Shown piece by piece: positions 14,930-21,852 of a DNA stretch of 24,306 nt. Made by a program: the position numbers and the translations under genes. Source of the stretch: DASQHM01 sp035632095 (lineage in GTDB: Bacteria > Pseudomonadota > Alphaproteobacteria > Ferrovibrionales > Ferrovibrionaceae). A model generated the notes under the pieces. The model was given only the letters and a program-made list of their open reading frames with translations. It did not search any database and was not told where the DNA came from. Location: NCBI GenBank assembly GCA_035632095.1, contig DASQHM010000162.1, positions 1-24,306 on the forward strand, written 5' to 3'. Each line of letters starts with the position of its first letter. The stretch's first letter is position 1.

Positions 14930-15212
14930 CGGTATTTTCTTCCGATGTCGCGGACTCCGGAAGCAACGTGAATTCGCGAAAATTGACCGATTGATGCCGA
15001 TAGTCGCTTTAATCGAGTGGAGTCCGAATTGGCGAAATTCCCCTTTGATTTCAAGAGCGCAAATTTCTGACGGATCGAGGGGTCGGTTCTTGATCGGGCA
15101 CAGAAAAAATTTGCGCTGAGAATTCAGCGCGTTACGATGCTTCAAAATGATCGAGTAGGAGTAGGGGCGGAATACGCTTCGCTCGCTACTGTGATCGACA
15201 GAGGCGTGCGAA
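14930..15212. other. AT-richer non-coding stretch with nested inverted repeats
   Basis: This stretch between convergent genes is visibly richer in A+T than its surroundings. It contains an 8-base inverted repeat CGGACTCC (14951-14958) / GGAGTCCG (15019-15026) and an 11-base one at 15056-15117. No protein family is recognisable. It could be an interspersed repeat or a remnant of a mobile element; no flanking target duplication was seen. Confidence 0.4.
15056..15117. repeat. long inverted repeat / stem-loop
   Basis: Perfect 11-base arms AGCGCAAATTT (15056-15066) and AAATTTGCGCT (15107-15117). They are extended by CTG (15067-15069) pairing with CAG (15101-15103) across an AAA bulge. The 31-base interior may fold further. 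Near the 3' end of the cysteine synthase operon it might act as a terminator, but the paired T-runs lie inside the stem. Confidence 0.5.
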
Positions 15213-16139
15213 CTACGGCCGCTTGCTGAGATATTTCATCCCGGTATCGCACATGACGGTGACGATGGTCGCGCCGGGTTCCAATTGTTCGGCCAGCCGC
15301 AACGCGGCGACCACGTTGGCGCCGGTGGACGTCCCCGCGAAGAGACCTTCCTCCCGCGCCAGCCGAACGGACATGGCCGCGGCCTCGTCCGTGGAAACCT
15401 GCTCGATCTGATCCGCGACGCCATCATGCCAGAGCGGCACGACGAAACCCGCGCCGATGCCATCGATCTTGTGTGCGCCTGCTTGCCCACCCGACAGGAC
15501 CGGGGATTCGGCGGGCTCCACGGCAACGATTTTGATCCGTTCATTGTGGCGGCGTAAGCCTTCCCCGGTGCCCCGAAGCGAGGCCGCGGTGCCCACGCTT
15601 TGGACGAAGCCGTCGATCCGCCCACCGCTTTGAATCCAGATTTCCTCCGCCAATTCATGATAGGCGGCAATCTGGTCCGTGTTGTTCATCTGATCGGTCC
15701 AGAAGCTTCCGGTCTGCGCAGCGATGATGCGGGCGGCCTCGATCATGTCCCAGGTCAGTTTCTCCGTCATGCGCCCGCTCTCGCTCGGCACGATCTGAAG
15801 CCTGGCCCCCAGCATCTTCATGTGATCGAGTTTTTCCCGGGCGAAGGCGTCCGACGTCACGATATGCAACGGATATCCCTTCACCGCGCAGACCAGCGAC
15901 AGCGACACGCCGGTGCTGCCGCCGGTGTATTCGACGACGGAACCACCGGCGCCGAGGCGCCCGTCCGCCTCCGCCGCCGTGATCATGGCGAGCGCCATCC
16001 GGTCTTTCATGCTGCCCGTTGGATTCTCGCTCTCCAGCTTCAGCAGGATGCGGGAGTCGTTCCGGGGCACGATCTTGCGCAACGGCACCAGTGAGGTGTT
16101 GCCGATGCAGTGCAGGATGTCCGGCAGCAATCCGTTCAC
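15213..16139 (-). CDS. cysteine synthase family PLP enzyme (variant loop)
   Basis: A fold-type II PLP enzyme, 308 residues. Lys in NPTGSMKDRMALAMI forms the Schiff base, and GTSTGANVVAA near the C-terminus binds the PLP phosphate. The substrate loop reads EYTGGSTGVSLSLV instead of the CysK form EPTSGNTGI, changing the Asn and Ser that hold the amino-acid substrate. It likely makes cysteine from O-acetylserine or a related activated serine, but specificity may differ from CysK/CysM. The GTG start overlaps the stop of the DUF488 gene (GTGA), so translation is coupled. No separate ribosome site is needed. Confidence 0.88.
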   Translation of the reverse strand: MNGLLPDILHCIGNTSLVPLRKIVPRNDSRILLKLESENPTGSMKDRMALAMITAAEADGRLGAGGSVVEYTGGSTGVSLSLVCAVKGYPLHIVTSDAFAREKLDHMKMLGARLQIVPSESGRMTEKLTWDMIEAARIIAAQTGSFWTDQMNNTDQIAAYHELAEEIWIQSGGRIDGFVQSVGTAASLRGTGEGLRRHNERIKIVAVEPAESPVLSGGQAGAHKIDGIGAGFVVPLWHDGVADQIEQVSTDEAAAMSVRLAREEGLFAGTSTGANVVAALRLAEQLEPGATIVTVMCDTGMKYLSKRP

Positions 16140-16513
16140 GGCGTCTTGCCGCTTTTCCGATGCCGCTTCAGCAACACCCGCAGCGCGACGGCATTGTTGT
16201 GCTGCTCGTCGCGCGCCGCATAAAGGAGCGTGACCGGACCTTTGCGCAAGCGGTCGAGCAAGTCCTTCACCGCCGCCCGGCCCGCCGCGCCCTTCAGTTC
16301 GGCGGCATAGGCGGCGCAAAACGCCGCCCACTCGTCCGGGTTGCCGTGGAAGCGCTTGCGAAGCGCATCGCTCGGCGCGATGTCCTTGAGCCAGAGGTCG
16401 ATCCGCGCCTTGTCCCTGGCAATGCCGCGCGGCCACAGCCGGTCGACCAGGATGCGCGTCCCGTCGCCGGCACCCGGCGGCTCATAGACCCGTTTCAGCG
16501 CAAGCACCGTCAC
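16136..16513 (-). CDS. DUF488 family protein (YeaO-like)
   Basis: A 125-residue protein of the DUF488 family: N-terminal ALKRVYEPPGAGDGTRILVDRLWPRG, then WLKDIAPSDALRKRFHG, and the C-terminal GPVTLLYAARDEQHNNAVALRVLL. Function is not established; members are found near stress and sulfur or metal genes. The conserved RVYEP, DRLWPRG and AARDEQHNNA motifs suggest an enzyme-like pocket. GTG start with GAGGTGG upstream. Its stop overlaps the cysteine synthase start by four bases, and it is divergent from a MarR regulator. Tight coupling suggests that the two products act together. Confidence 0.9.
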   Translation of the reverse strand: MTVLALKRVYEPPGAGDGTRILVDRLWPRGIARDKARIDLWLKDIAPSDALRKRFHGNPDEWAAFCAAYAAELKGAAGRAAVKDLLDRLRKGPVTLLYAARDEQHNNAVALRVLLKRHRKSGKTP

Positions 16514-16533
16514 TTGGCCCCACCTCTATTTTC

Positions 16534-16560
16534 ATGTATCTACAAATAATGTATATACAT
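16534..16560. promoter_or_regulatory. MarR-type operator candidates
   Basis: ATGTATATACAT (16549-16560) is a perfect 12-base palindrome. A related copy, ATGTATCTACAA (16534-16545), lies 15 bases away start to start. They fill the gap between the DUF488 gene and the MarR gene and sit where both promoters must be. Confidence 0.45.
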
Positions 16561-16566
16561 ACATCC

Positions 16567-17034
16567 ATGAGCGGTTCCAGGCAAATGCGAAAGACCCTGC
16601 GCACGGACGCCCGCGCCCTGATCGAATCCTGCGCCGGCCGGAACAGCCGCCTGGCCGCGCGGCGCGTCAGCCAGTTCCTCGATCGCGAGATGTCGGGCCT
16701 TGGGCTCACTGCGGCGCAAGTCGGCCTGATGGCGCAAATCGCCGTCATGTCCGATGACACGCTCGGCGCTTTGGCCCAGCGCACCGGCCTCGAGCAATCG
16801 ACGTTGTCGCGGAATCTGCGCACGCTCGAAGGCGAGGGGCTGATCGAGATCGCCGTCGTGGAAGCCGACTTGCGCCGCCGTGCGGTGTGGCTCACCGAGG
16901 CCGGCGCGCGGCGGCTGGAGGCGGCGATCCCGGTCTGGCGCAGGGCGCAGACCAAGCTGGCGAAGCTTCTCTCACCCGACTTGGCCCGACGCCTTGCGGA
17001 CCAGGCCGAGGCGCTTCAGGCCGTGGAAGATTGA
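16567..17034 (+). CDS. MarR family transcriptional regulator
   Basis: A winged-helix repressor of about 155 residues. The DNA-binding part reads LGLTAAQVGLMAQIAVMSDDTLGALAQRTGLEQSTLSRNLRTLEGEGLIEI, with the wing VVEADLRRRAVWLTEAGARRLEAA. Flanking N- and C-terminal helices would form the dimer. It is divergent from DUF488-cysteine synthase and likely represses that operon and itself. The frame opens at ATG 16534, but that start would place the palindromes inside the coding region, so 16567 is chosen; ATG 16585, with a weak AGG upstream, is also possible. Ligand unknown; MarR sensors near sulfur genes sometimes respond to thiols or oxidants. Confidence 0.9.
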   Translation: MSGSRQMRKTLRTDARALIESCAGRNSRLAARRVSQFLDREMSGLGLTAAQVGLMAQIAVMSDDTLGALAQRTGLEQSTLSRNLRTLEGEGLIEIAVVEADLRRRAVWLTEAGARRLEAAIPVWRRAQTKLAKLLSPDLARRLADQAEALQAVED

Positions 17035-17197
17035 TCTTCGACCTGAAGCTCGAACGCCGTCACGCAGTGGCCCGCAGATTTCGTTTTGCGCGATTTTCCG
17101 GCGCTATCTTTCGCGCTGTGGCGATCTTTGCATTGTTTCTAATCTCATGAAACCAATGCACTATGGGCGCGATCGATCATCGAGTGGGAATAGGCTC

Positions 17198-17473
17198 ATG
17201 TCTTCCAGCCCCGGCGCCACCGTCATCAAGCTGCTGATTGCCTGCTTCCTGGTCGGCATGCTGCTCCGGCTTCTGCACATTACGCCGGCGAACCTGCTGG
17301 AGCATTTCGGCGAGACCATCCGGCGCATATTCGATCTCGGCGTATCGCTCCTGCACAGCGTCGTCTCGACGGTCGAGTGGATCATCCCCTACATCCTGCT
17401 GGGGGCGATCATCGTCATTCCGATCTGGCTGCTGCGGTTGGGCTGGCATCGGGCGCGCGGTGGCAAGTCATAG
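17198..17473 (+). CDS. small membrane protein, DUF6460-like
   Basis: A 91-residue protein with two hydrophobic segments: ATVIKLLIACFLVGMLLRLL (about residues 8-28) and IPYILLGAIIVIPIWLLRLG (about 62-82). Between them lies a helix, TPANLLEHFGETIRRIFDLG. The pattern resembles the alphaproteobacterial DUF6460 family as I remember it; function unknown. ATG is preceded by GGGAATAGG, a fair ribosome site, which favours 17198 over the earlier in-frame ATGs. Single gene following marR by about 160 bases. Confidence 0.75.
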   Translation: MSSSPGATVIKLLIACFLVGMLLRLLHITPANLLEHFGETIRRIFDLGVSLLHSVVSTVEWIIPYILLGAIIVIPIWLLRLGWHRARGGKS

Positions 17474-17661
17474 CGCGATGACCGAAATGGTTAATGCAAA
17501 GTTTCCTTTCGGGAACGGGACTTTACAACGTTTACTAACATTTCTCGGAACTATACCCAACAAATAGTTGCGCTGTTTGGCCACATATAGTAGCCTTTTA
17601 CTAAGGAAGTACTATCCCCGCGATTCACGCAATCCACAGGGTGTTTGCCGCGAACGGCGCC

Positions 17662-17853
17662 ATGACCAGTCCGTATTTGCAGAGGCCGGTGCGTAGCCTG
17701 AAGCAGGCCGTCGAAGAGATCGCCCTCGTTCGAGGCGTCTCGCCGGAGTCGCTTTATCTGAAGAGCACCGGGGCGGAGCCGCTGAAGCCGGGCCGGAACG
17801 CATCTGCGCCCGAACAGAATTCCGACCGGTCATTCACGCCGAACAAGCGATAG
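17662..17853 (+). CDS. small basic protein of unknown function
   Basis: A 63-residue frame, MTSPYLQRPVRSLKQAVEEIA followed by a Ser/Pro/Lys-rich tail ending SFTPNKR. The N-terminal SPYLQRPVRSLKQA resembles short uncharacterised alphaproteobacterial proteins known to me only by pattern. No clear ribosome site; GTG 17641 in the same frame is an alternative start. A strong hairpin follows 39 bases after the stop, as expected for the end of a transcription unit. Coding status is likely but not certain. Confidence 0.5.
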   Translation: MTSPYLQRPVRSLKQAVEEIALVRGVSPESLYLKSTGAEPLKPGRNASAPEQNSDRSFTPNKR

Positions 17854-18195
17854 CCGGTCGAGCTGCCGCGTTCGTCGCGGCTTTCCACGCTGAAACCCCG
17901 CCCTGGGTCCGTGCGCATGGCGCGGACTCAATCCGGCGGGGTTTCGTTTGGTGGCAGAAACCTATCTGCCCGCCCGGTCTCAGCCGGGCCGTACATCTGC
18001 AGCGTATCCAGATTGTCGTGCCGAACGTTTTTCGTCTGATCCGCCCGGCCAATTATTTGTTAGTCGGTGGAGTCATGTGCTGTTGGAACACCCTCCACGT
18101 ACGTTGCGACGCTCATCACTTTGCGCCGCTGGTCTAGACGGTCAAGCTGAATATCATCCTCGGTCATTGACACCCCGGCGCCCACGCACATAAGA
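17854..18195. other. non-coding stretch before the second TetR gene
   Basis: It holds the large hairpin at 17892-17945, a smaller GC stem (17972-17977 with 17984-17989), and a possible 35-codon frame on the minus strand (18060-18167). No other feature is evident. Confidence 0.45.
17892..17945 (+). terminator. large GC-rich hairpin, probable terminator
   Basis: Perfect 11-base arms GAAACCCCGCC (17892-17902) and GGCGGGGTTTC (17935-17945). An inner stem pairs GTCCG-T-GCGC with GCGCGGAC around ATG. GTTTCGTTTGG follows, a weak T-tract. It probably ends the transcript of the small gene at 17662. Confidence 0.5.
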
Positions 18196-18798
18196 ATGGT
18201 CGTTCACGCACGGCACGGGCGGGCGGCGGTTATGACGGTACAGCAGAGTACGGACAAGGCCGAGATGATCCTCGGCGCGGCGCTGGAGCTGTTCGAAGCG
18301 CAAGGCTTCGACGGCACGGCGGTACCGGAACTTGCCCGCAAGGCCGGCGTCGGCACCGGCACCATCTATCGCTATTTTGCCACCAAGGAAGCGCTGCTGA
18401 ACGCGCTCTACCAGCGTTGGAAGGGTGCCTACAACGACGCGGTGTTGGCGCCCTTCGAGCCCGGCCTTTCCATTCGCGCGCGCTTTGGATTGTACTGGCG
18501 CCGCATGACCGGCTTCGCGCGCTCCGAATCGCGCGCCGTGCGGTTCATGGAAATGCATCATCACGCGAGCTATCTCGACGCCAGGAGCCGCGAAATGACC
18601 GAGCGCTATCTGGCGACGGCCACGGCGTTCATCGACGAGGGCGTGCGCGAAGGCGTGCTGAAGCAGTTGCCGCCGCAGCTCGCCGCGGCGCTCATGTGGG
18701 GCGCGCTCATCGGCCTGATGAAGATGTACCCGAACCTCGACGACATGGTCGTCGCCCAGGTCGAGGAATGCCTCTGGGACGGCATCCGCCGGCACTAG
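18196..18798 (+). CDS. TetR family transcriptional regulator
   Basis: A 200-residue repressor with the helix-turn-helix segment KAEMILGAALELFEAQGFDGTAVPELARKAGVGTGTIYRYFATKEALLNALY (about residues 21-72). A helical ligand domain follows, with MHHHASYLDARSREMTERYLA and GALIGLMKMYPNLDDM. ATG 18196 is the first in frame; ATG 18232 (MTVQQSTDKAE) would also give a normal N-terminus. Its target is not evident: no efflux or enzyme gene is divergent from it, and the convergent neighbour is a lytic transglycosylase. It may regulate genes elsewhere. Confidence 0.92.
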   Translation: MVVHARHGRAAVMTVQQSTDKAEMILGAALELFEAQGFDGTAVPELARKAGVGTGTIYRYFATKEALLNALYQRWKGAYNDAVLAPFEPGLSIRARFGLYWRRMTGFARSESRAVRFMEMHHHASYLDARSREMTERYLATATAFIDEGVREGVLKQLPPQLAAALMWGALIGLMKMYPNLDDMVVAQVEECLWDGIRRH

Positions 18799-18814
18799 GC
18801 CGCGGCCGCAATCC

Positions 18815-19816
18815 TCACGCTCTGGTTTTTCCCTGCGCTGCGCCCGCTACGGGCGCCTTGTGGGCTTGCGTGCTGATCAGCTCCAAGGCCGACAGCGCCA
18901 CCACCGAAAAGAGCGAAAGCGTCGGCTTGGCGTAAGGCGAATTCACGACGCGCGGCGGCGGTGCGCTGTTCGCGTCCAGACTGGCGAACTGGGCTAGCGA
19001 TGCCATGCGCGAGGCACTCGATGCCGGGGCGGGAGCCGATGCCGCCGGATCGGGCGCGGCCTCGGCAACGTCGGTCGCAGCATTGTAGGTTCCGGCACGG
19101 GTAGTCGCGGCCACGGTCGCCGGCGTGTCGCCGCCGGTCTCGAAACCTGCGAAGGCGCTCGCCTTGCTTTCGATGCGCGCCTGAAAATCGCGATAGATGT
19201 CGCGAACGCTCCGTGCGCGCCCCGACGCGTCGAAGAAGACGCTGGGATTGGCCGCCGCCGCTTTCGGCAGCAAGTTCGCGGCGCGCGCGTCGCCGTTCTC
19301 GTCGATGGCCGCCAGGAACTGTGTCGCGCCACCAGCGCCGAGAAAATGCGCCATGTAGAGATCGGTCGCCGTGGCCGTGCGGCCCAACGTCTCTTCCAGG
19401 CGCTGCTTGTTTTCGCGGGCGAATTCCGCGCCGAGCGCGGCGGAGAGTTTCGGATCGGCGCGCAGGTCCAGGATCTGCTGCCGTGTCGCCGGATCGGCGA
19501 CATAGGGCATCCCGCTGGTGCCGGTTTGAATCTTCGCCGCAAGCTCGCCTTGCCCGTATTTGGCGCCATAGTCGCGCATCATCTGCAACCAGGTGCCGTC
19601 GATGAATTGATAGAGCCCCTTGGCGGAGGATCCGGCGGCCTGTGCGTCGGCGCGGAGGCCGCTCTCCTGCGCGGCTTGCGCCATGAGATAGGCGAAGTCC
19701 ACGCCGGTGTCACGGCTGGCCTGGCGCACGCCGTTCAGCACCGCGCGATCGATGGAGAAATTGCCCGCGGTCTGCGCTTGCGCGTCGATTTGGGCCGATC
19801 CGGGATAGGAGACCAT
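18815..19816 (-). CDS. lytic transglycosylase (SLT-domain) protein
   Basis: Predicted peptidoglycan-cleaving enzyme. The SLT-like domain begins at about residue 20: IDRAVLNGVRQASRDTGVDFAYLMAQAAQESGLRADAQA, with the catalytic Glu in AQESG. GSSAKGLYQFIDGTWLQMMRDYG is the second signature, and DLYMAHFLGAGGATQFL the third. The C-terminal 130 residues are Ala/Pro-rich and end with a hydrophobic patch (LSLFSVVALSALELI). No signal peptide is visible with this start. ATG 19876 is in frame and adds 20 Arg/His-rich residues; 19816 is preferred because the natural domain N-terminus follows it. Members with this architecture are often linked to flagellar or envelope assembly. Confidence 0.87.
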   Translation of the reverse strand: MVSYPGSAQIDAQAQTAGNFSIDRAVLNGVRQASRDTGVDFAYLMAQAAQESGLRADAQAAGSSAKGLYQFIDGTWLQMMRDYGAKYGQGELAAKIQTGTSGMPYVADPATRQQILDLRADPKLSAALGAEFARENKQRLEETLGRTATATDLYMAHFLGAGGATQFLAAIDENGDARAANLLPKAAAANPSVFFDASGRARSVRDIYRDFQARIESKASAFAGFETGGDTPATVAATTRAGTYNAATDVAEAAPDPAASAPAPASSASRMASLAQFASLDANSAPPPRVVNSPYAKPTLSLFSVVALSALELISTQAHKAPVAGAAQGKTRA

Positions 19817-19973
19817 GCGCCTTGCCGCGAGTTTCCGCTCGTGCTGCCGCGTACCGAGCGCATGGTCGCGCCGCATAGGTTAAGGGTTCGTCAAGAGGGC
19901 TTGCGGGCGCCCGATGCATCCGGTAACCAAAGCTGGACCGCACAAAGCGAATAGCCGTTCGAGGAGATTGTCA

Positions 19974-20510
19974 GTGCCGCTTAGCCCGCCCGCTTCCCGC
20001 AGACACGTGCATACGCGATTTCTTGAGATCAAAGGCTACGGCCGTGACGACGGTTTGTGGGACATCGAGGGTCACCTGACCGAGACCCCGTACCAGGACG
20101 GCAAGCCCGACGATCACCCCATGCACGAGATGTGGCTGCGGCTGACCGTCGACGAAGAGCTTCTGGTGCATCGTTCGGAAGCGTCGACTGTGCATGGTCC
20201 TTATCGCATCTGTCCCGACGCGGCGCGCAATTTCACCCGTTTGGCAGGCCTGCGCATCGGCCAGGGCTGGACCAAGGCGGCGCGCGAACGCGTCGGCGGC
20301 GTGCACGGTTGCACGCATCTGGTGGAAATGCTGGGCCAGATGGCGACTGCCGCCATGCAAACGCTTTGGCCCGTGCAGGAAGCGAAGCGCAAGCGCGTGG
20401 CGGGCGGCGAGCTCACGCCGTCGCTCGGCGTGCTCGACAGCTGCATGGCTTACGATACCAGCGGCCCAATGGTGAAAGAGCTTTATCCGCGCTACTACAC
20501 CGGCAAATAA
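19974..20510 (+). CDS. DUF2889 family protein
   Basis: A 178-residue protein of the DUF2889 family, recognised from the start PLSPPASRRHVHTRFLEIKGYGRDDGLWDIEGHLTET and from the conserved HEMWLRLTVDEELLVH and GCTHLVEMLGQMATAAMQTL segments. Function unknown; the His/Cys/Asp motifs GLWDIEGHL and GCTHL may bind a metal. The GTG start at 19974 has GAGGAG seven bases upstream, much better than the earlier ATG at 19914 in the same frame. Divergent from the lytic transglycosylase gene and convergent with the NUDIX gene, eight bases away. Confidence 0.88.
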   Translation: MPLSPPASRRHVHTRFLEIKGYGRDDGLWDIEGHLTETPYQDGKPDDHPMHEMWLRLTVDEELLVHRSEASTVHGPYRICPDAARNFTRLAGLRIGQGWTKAARERVGGVHGCTHLVEMLGQMATAAMQTLWPVQEAKRKRVAGGELTPSLGVLDSCMAYDTSGPMVKELYPRYYTGK

Positions 20511-20518
20511 GCGGCCGT

Positions 20519-21319
20519 TCACGCCGGACGAGGCGGGCCTTCCAACAAAATCTCGGAAATGCCGTATCCCGCCTCGATCGGGATGCGCAGCACGCGGCCC
20601 TTGGGCGCCGGATGGATTTCCGGCGTCACCGTGACGATGCGGTCGGCCTTCGCCGCGGCGATGGCGTCCGCGACCGTCGTGGCGCGGCCGAGCTTTATCA
20701 GGTTCATGCGCGTCGCGAAGACGAGAGTTGCCTTGTTCGCATCTGCATCGGCAACGGCCTTGAGCGGCGCGATCCAAATCGAATCCACCGACTCCCGTCC
20801 GTCGTGCACGGCCAGTTGATCGGGCGGCGCCGAGGCCAGGAAGAAATGCGTATCGAACCGCTTCGGCAGGGGCGCCGGCGTGATCCAGTGGGCGAACGGC
20901 ACAAGCGCGTCTACGGCAAACACCAGCTTCTCGCGCTCCGCCATGTCCGCCATCGTGGCGCGGCCCTTCTCGAGCGTCTCGCGATAGTGATGCAAGGCGG
21001 CGAGGCGCGCGGCGCCGACCGGCCGGCTTGAGTCCCTTTCGCAAGCCAAGAGAACGCCGCATTCCTCGAAGGCTTCGCGAATGGCGGCGATCCGCAGGCT
21101 CAACGTGGCGTCGTCGATGCCGTCGGCGCCGCGGCAGAGCTTCCGCAGGCGCGGATCGGAGTCCGTCGCATCGACCTTTCCGCCGGGAAATACCAAGGCG
21201 CCCGACGCGAAGTCGATCTCGTGGTGCCGCACAACCATGAAAACTTCGAGGCTGCCGGCGTTCTCGCGCAAGAGCAGCACCGTTGCCGACGGCAGCGGCT
21301 TCACCGGTGTCACGGTCAT
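20519..21319 (-). CDS. NUDIX hydrolase, NUDT19-like (CoA/acyl-CoA diphosphatase type)
   Basis: A 266-residue NUDIX hydrolase. The Nudix box is split as in the NUDT19 group: FPGGKVDATDSD, then an insert of about 20 residues, then RIAAIREAFEECGVLL with the metal-binding REAFEE core. Relatives cleave CoA or acyl-CoA pyrophosphates; other nucleoside diphosphates linked to X cannot be excluded. PLPKRFDTHFFLA and the C-terminal PEIHPAPKGRVLRIPIE are further family-like parts. No strong ribosome site precedes the ATG (AGGGA 13 bases away). It is the third gene of an apparent operon with two exported proteins, 39 bases after the preceding stop. Confidence 0.9.
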   Translation of the reverse strand: MTVTPVKPLPSATVLLLRENAGSLEVFMVVRHHEIDFASGALVFPGGKVDATDSDPRLRKLCRGADGIDDATLSLRIAAIREAFEECGVLLACERDSSRPVGAARLAALHHYRETLEKGRATMADMAEREKLVFAVDALVPFAHWITPAPLPKRFDTHFFLASAPPDQLAVHDGRESVDSIWIAPLKAVADADANKATLVFATRMNLIKLGRATTVADAIAAAKADRIVTVTPEIHPAPKGRVLRIPIEAGYGISEILLEGPPRPA

Positions 21320-21358
21320 CGGTTTGGCGGTCCCTGTGGAAGCGCTATGTCGGCGGGA

Positions 21359-21829
21359 TCAGAGCTTGGAGGCGCTGCAGAGATTCCACTCGCTGCCCTT
21401 GAGCGCGAAGAACATCGCCACGCGGTCCGCGCCTTCGTGGTGCACCACCACGCGAAAGCGCGTGCCGAGGCAGGCGCCCTGCATCTGCTTGACCGGCACA
21501 GCGACGTGCTTGGTCCGCAGGCAATCCTCCGCCGCCTTCGGCACCGGACCGCTCAACGCCGTGGGCGGCTTGCCGTTGAACAGCATGTGATACTCCTGTG
21601 CCTCGCCACCCTTTACGTTGGCGCGGACTTCGATCTTGCCAAAGCGCGATTTGTAGAGACCCGCATCCTGCTCGCCGTCGGACATGCCCGAGGCGATGGG
21701 CCGAAACGTGATCGCGGCGCAGGAGGGCGCCTCTTTGCCGGCTTTTGCGGCGGCGGCGGCCGGGCTCGCGGTGTTCCAGGCCAAGATCGCGGCGGCGAAT
21801 CCGAGCGCGATGCAACGGAATGGCAACAT
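21359..21829 (-). CDS. exported protein of unknown function with four cysteines
   Basis: A 156-residue protein with a signal peptide (MLPFRCIALGFAAAILAW, cleavage around ASPAAAAA). The mature part includes CAAITFRPIASGMSDGEQDAG, then YHMLFNGKPPTAL, then CLRTKHVAVPVKQM and GTRFRVVVHHEG, ending EWNLCSASKL. Four cysteines in the mature chain could form two disulfides in the periplasm. I do not recognise a family. ATG has AGGGAAA upstream. It lies 23 bases after the preceding stop (21853) on the same strand, so it is probably co-transcribed with its neighbours. Confidence 0.75.
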   Translation of the reverse strand: MLPFRCIALGFAAAILAWNTASPAAAAAKAGKEAPSCAAITFRPIASGMSDGEQDAGLYKSRFGKIEVRANVKGGEAQEYHMLFNGKPPTALSGPVPKAAEDCLRTKHVAVPVKQMQGACLGTRFRVVVHHEGADRVAMFFALKGSEWNLCSASKL

Positions 21830-21852
21830 GATCGTTTCCCTGTCCGGTTGTT

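Noticed and set aside
14801..15145. 114-codon minus-strand frame
   Set aside because: Its 3' third is antisense to the TetR gene and the rest is the AT-richer inverted-repeat region; probably not a protein, though kept as a repeat candidate.
17511..17535. GGAAC...CGTT resembling an EcfG general-stress promoter
   Set aside because: The spacer is 12 bases instead of the required 16-17.
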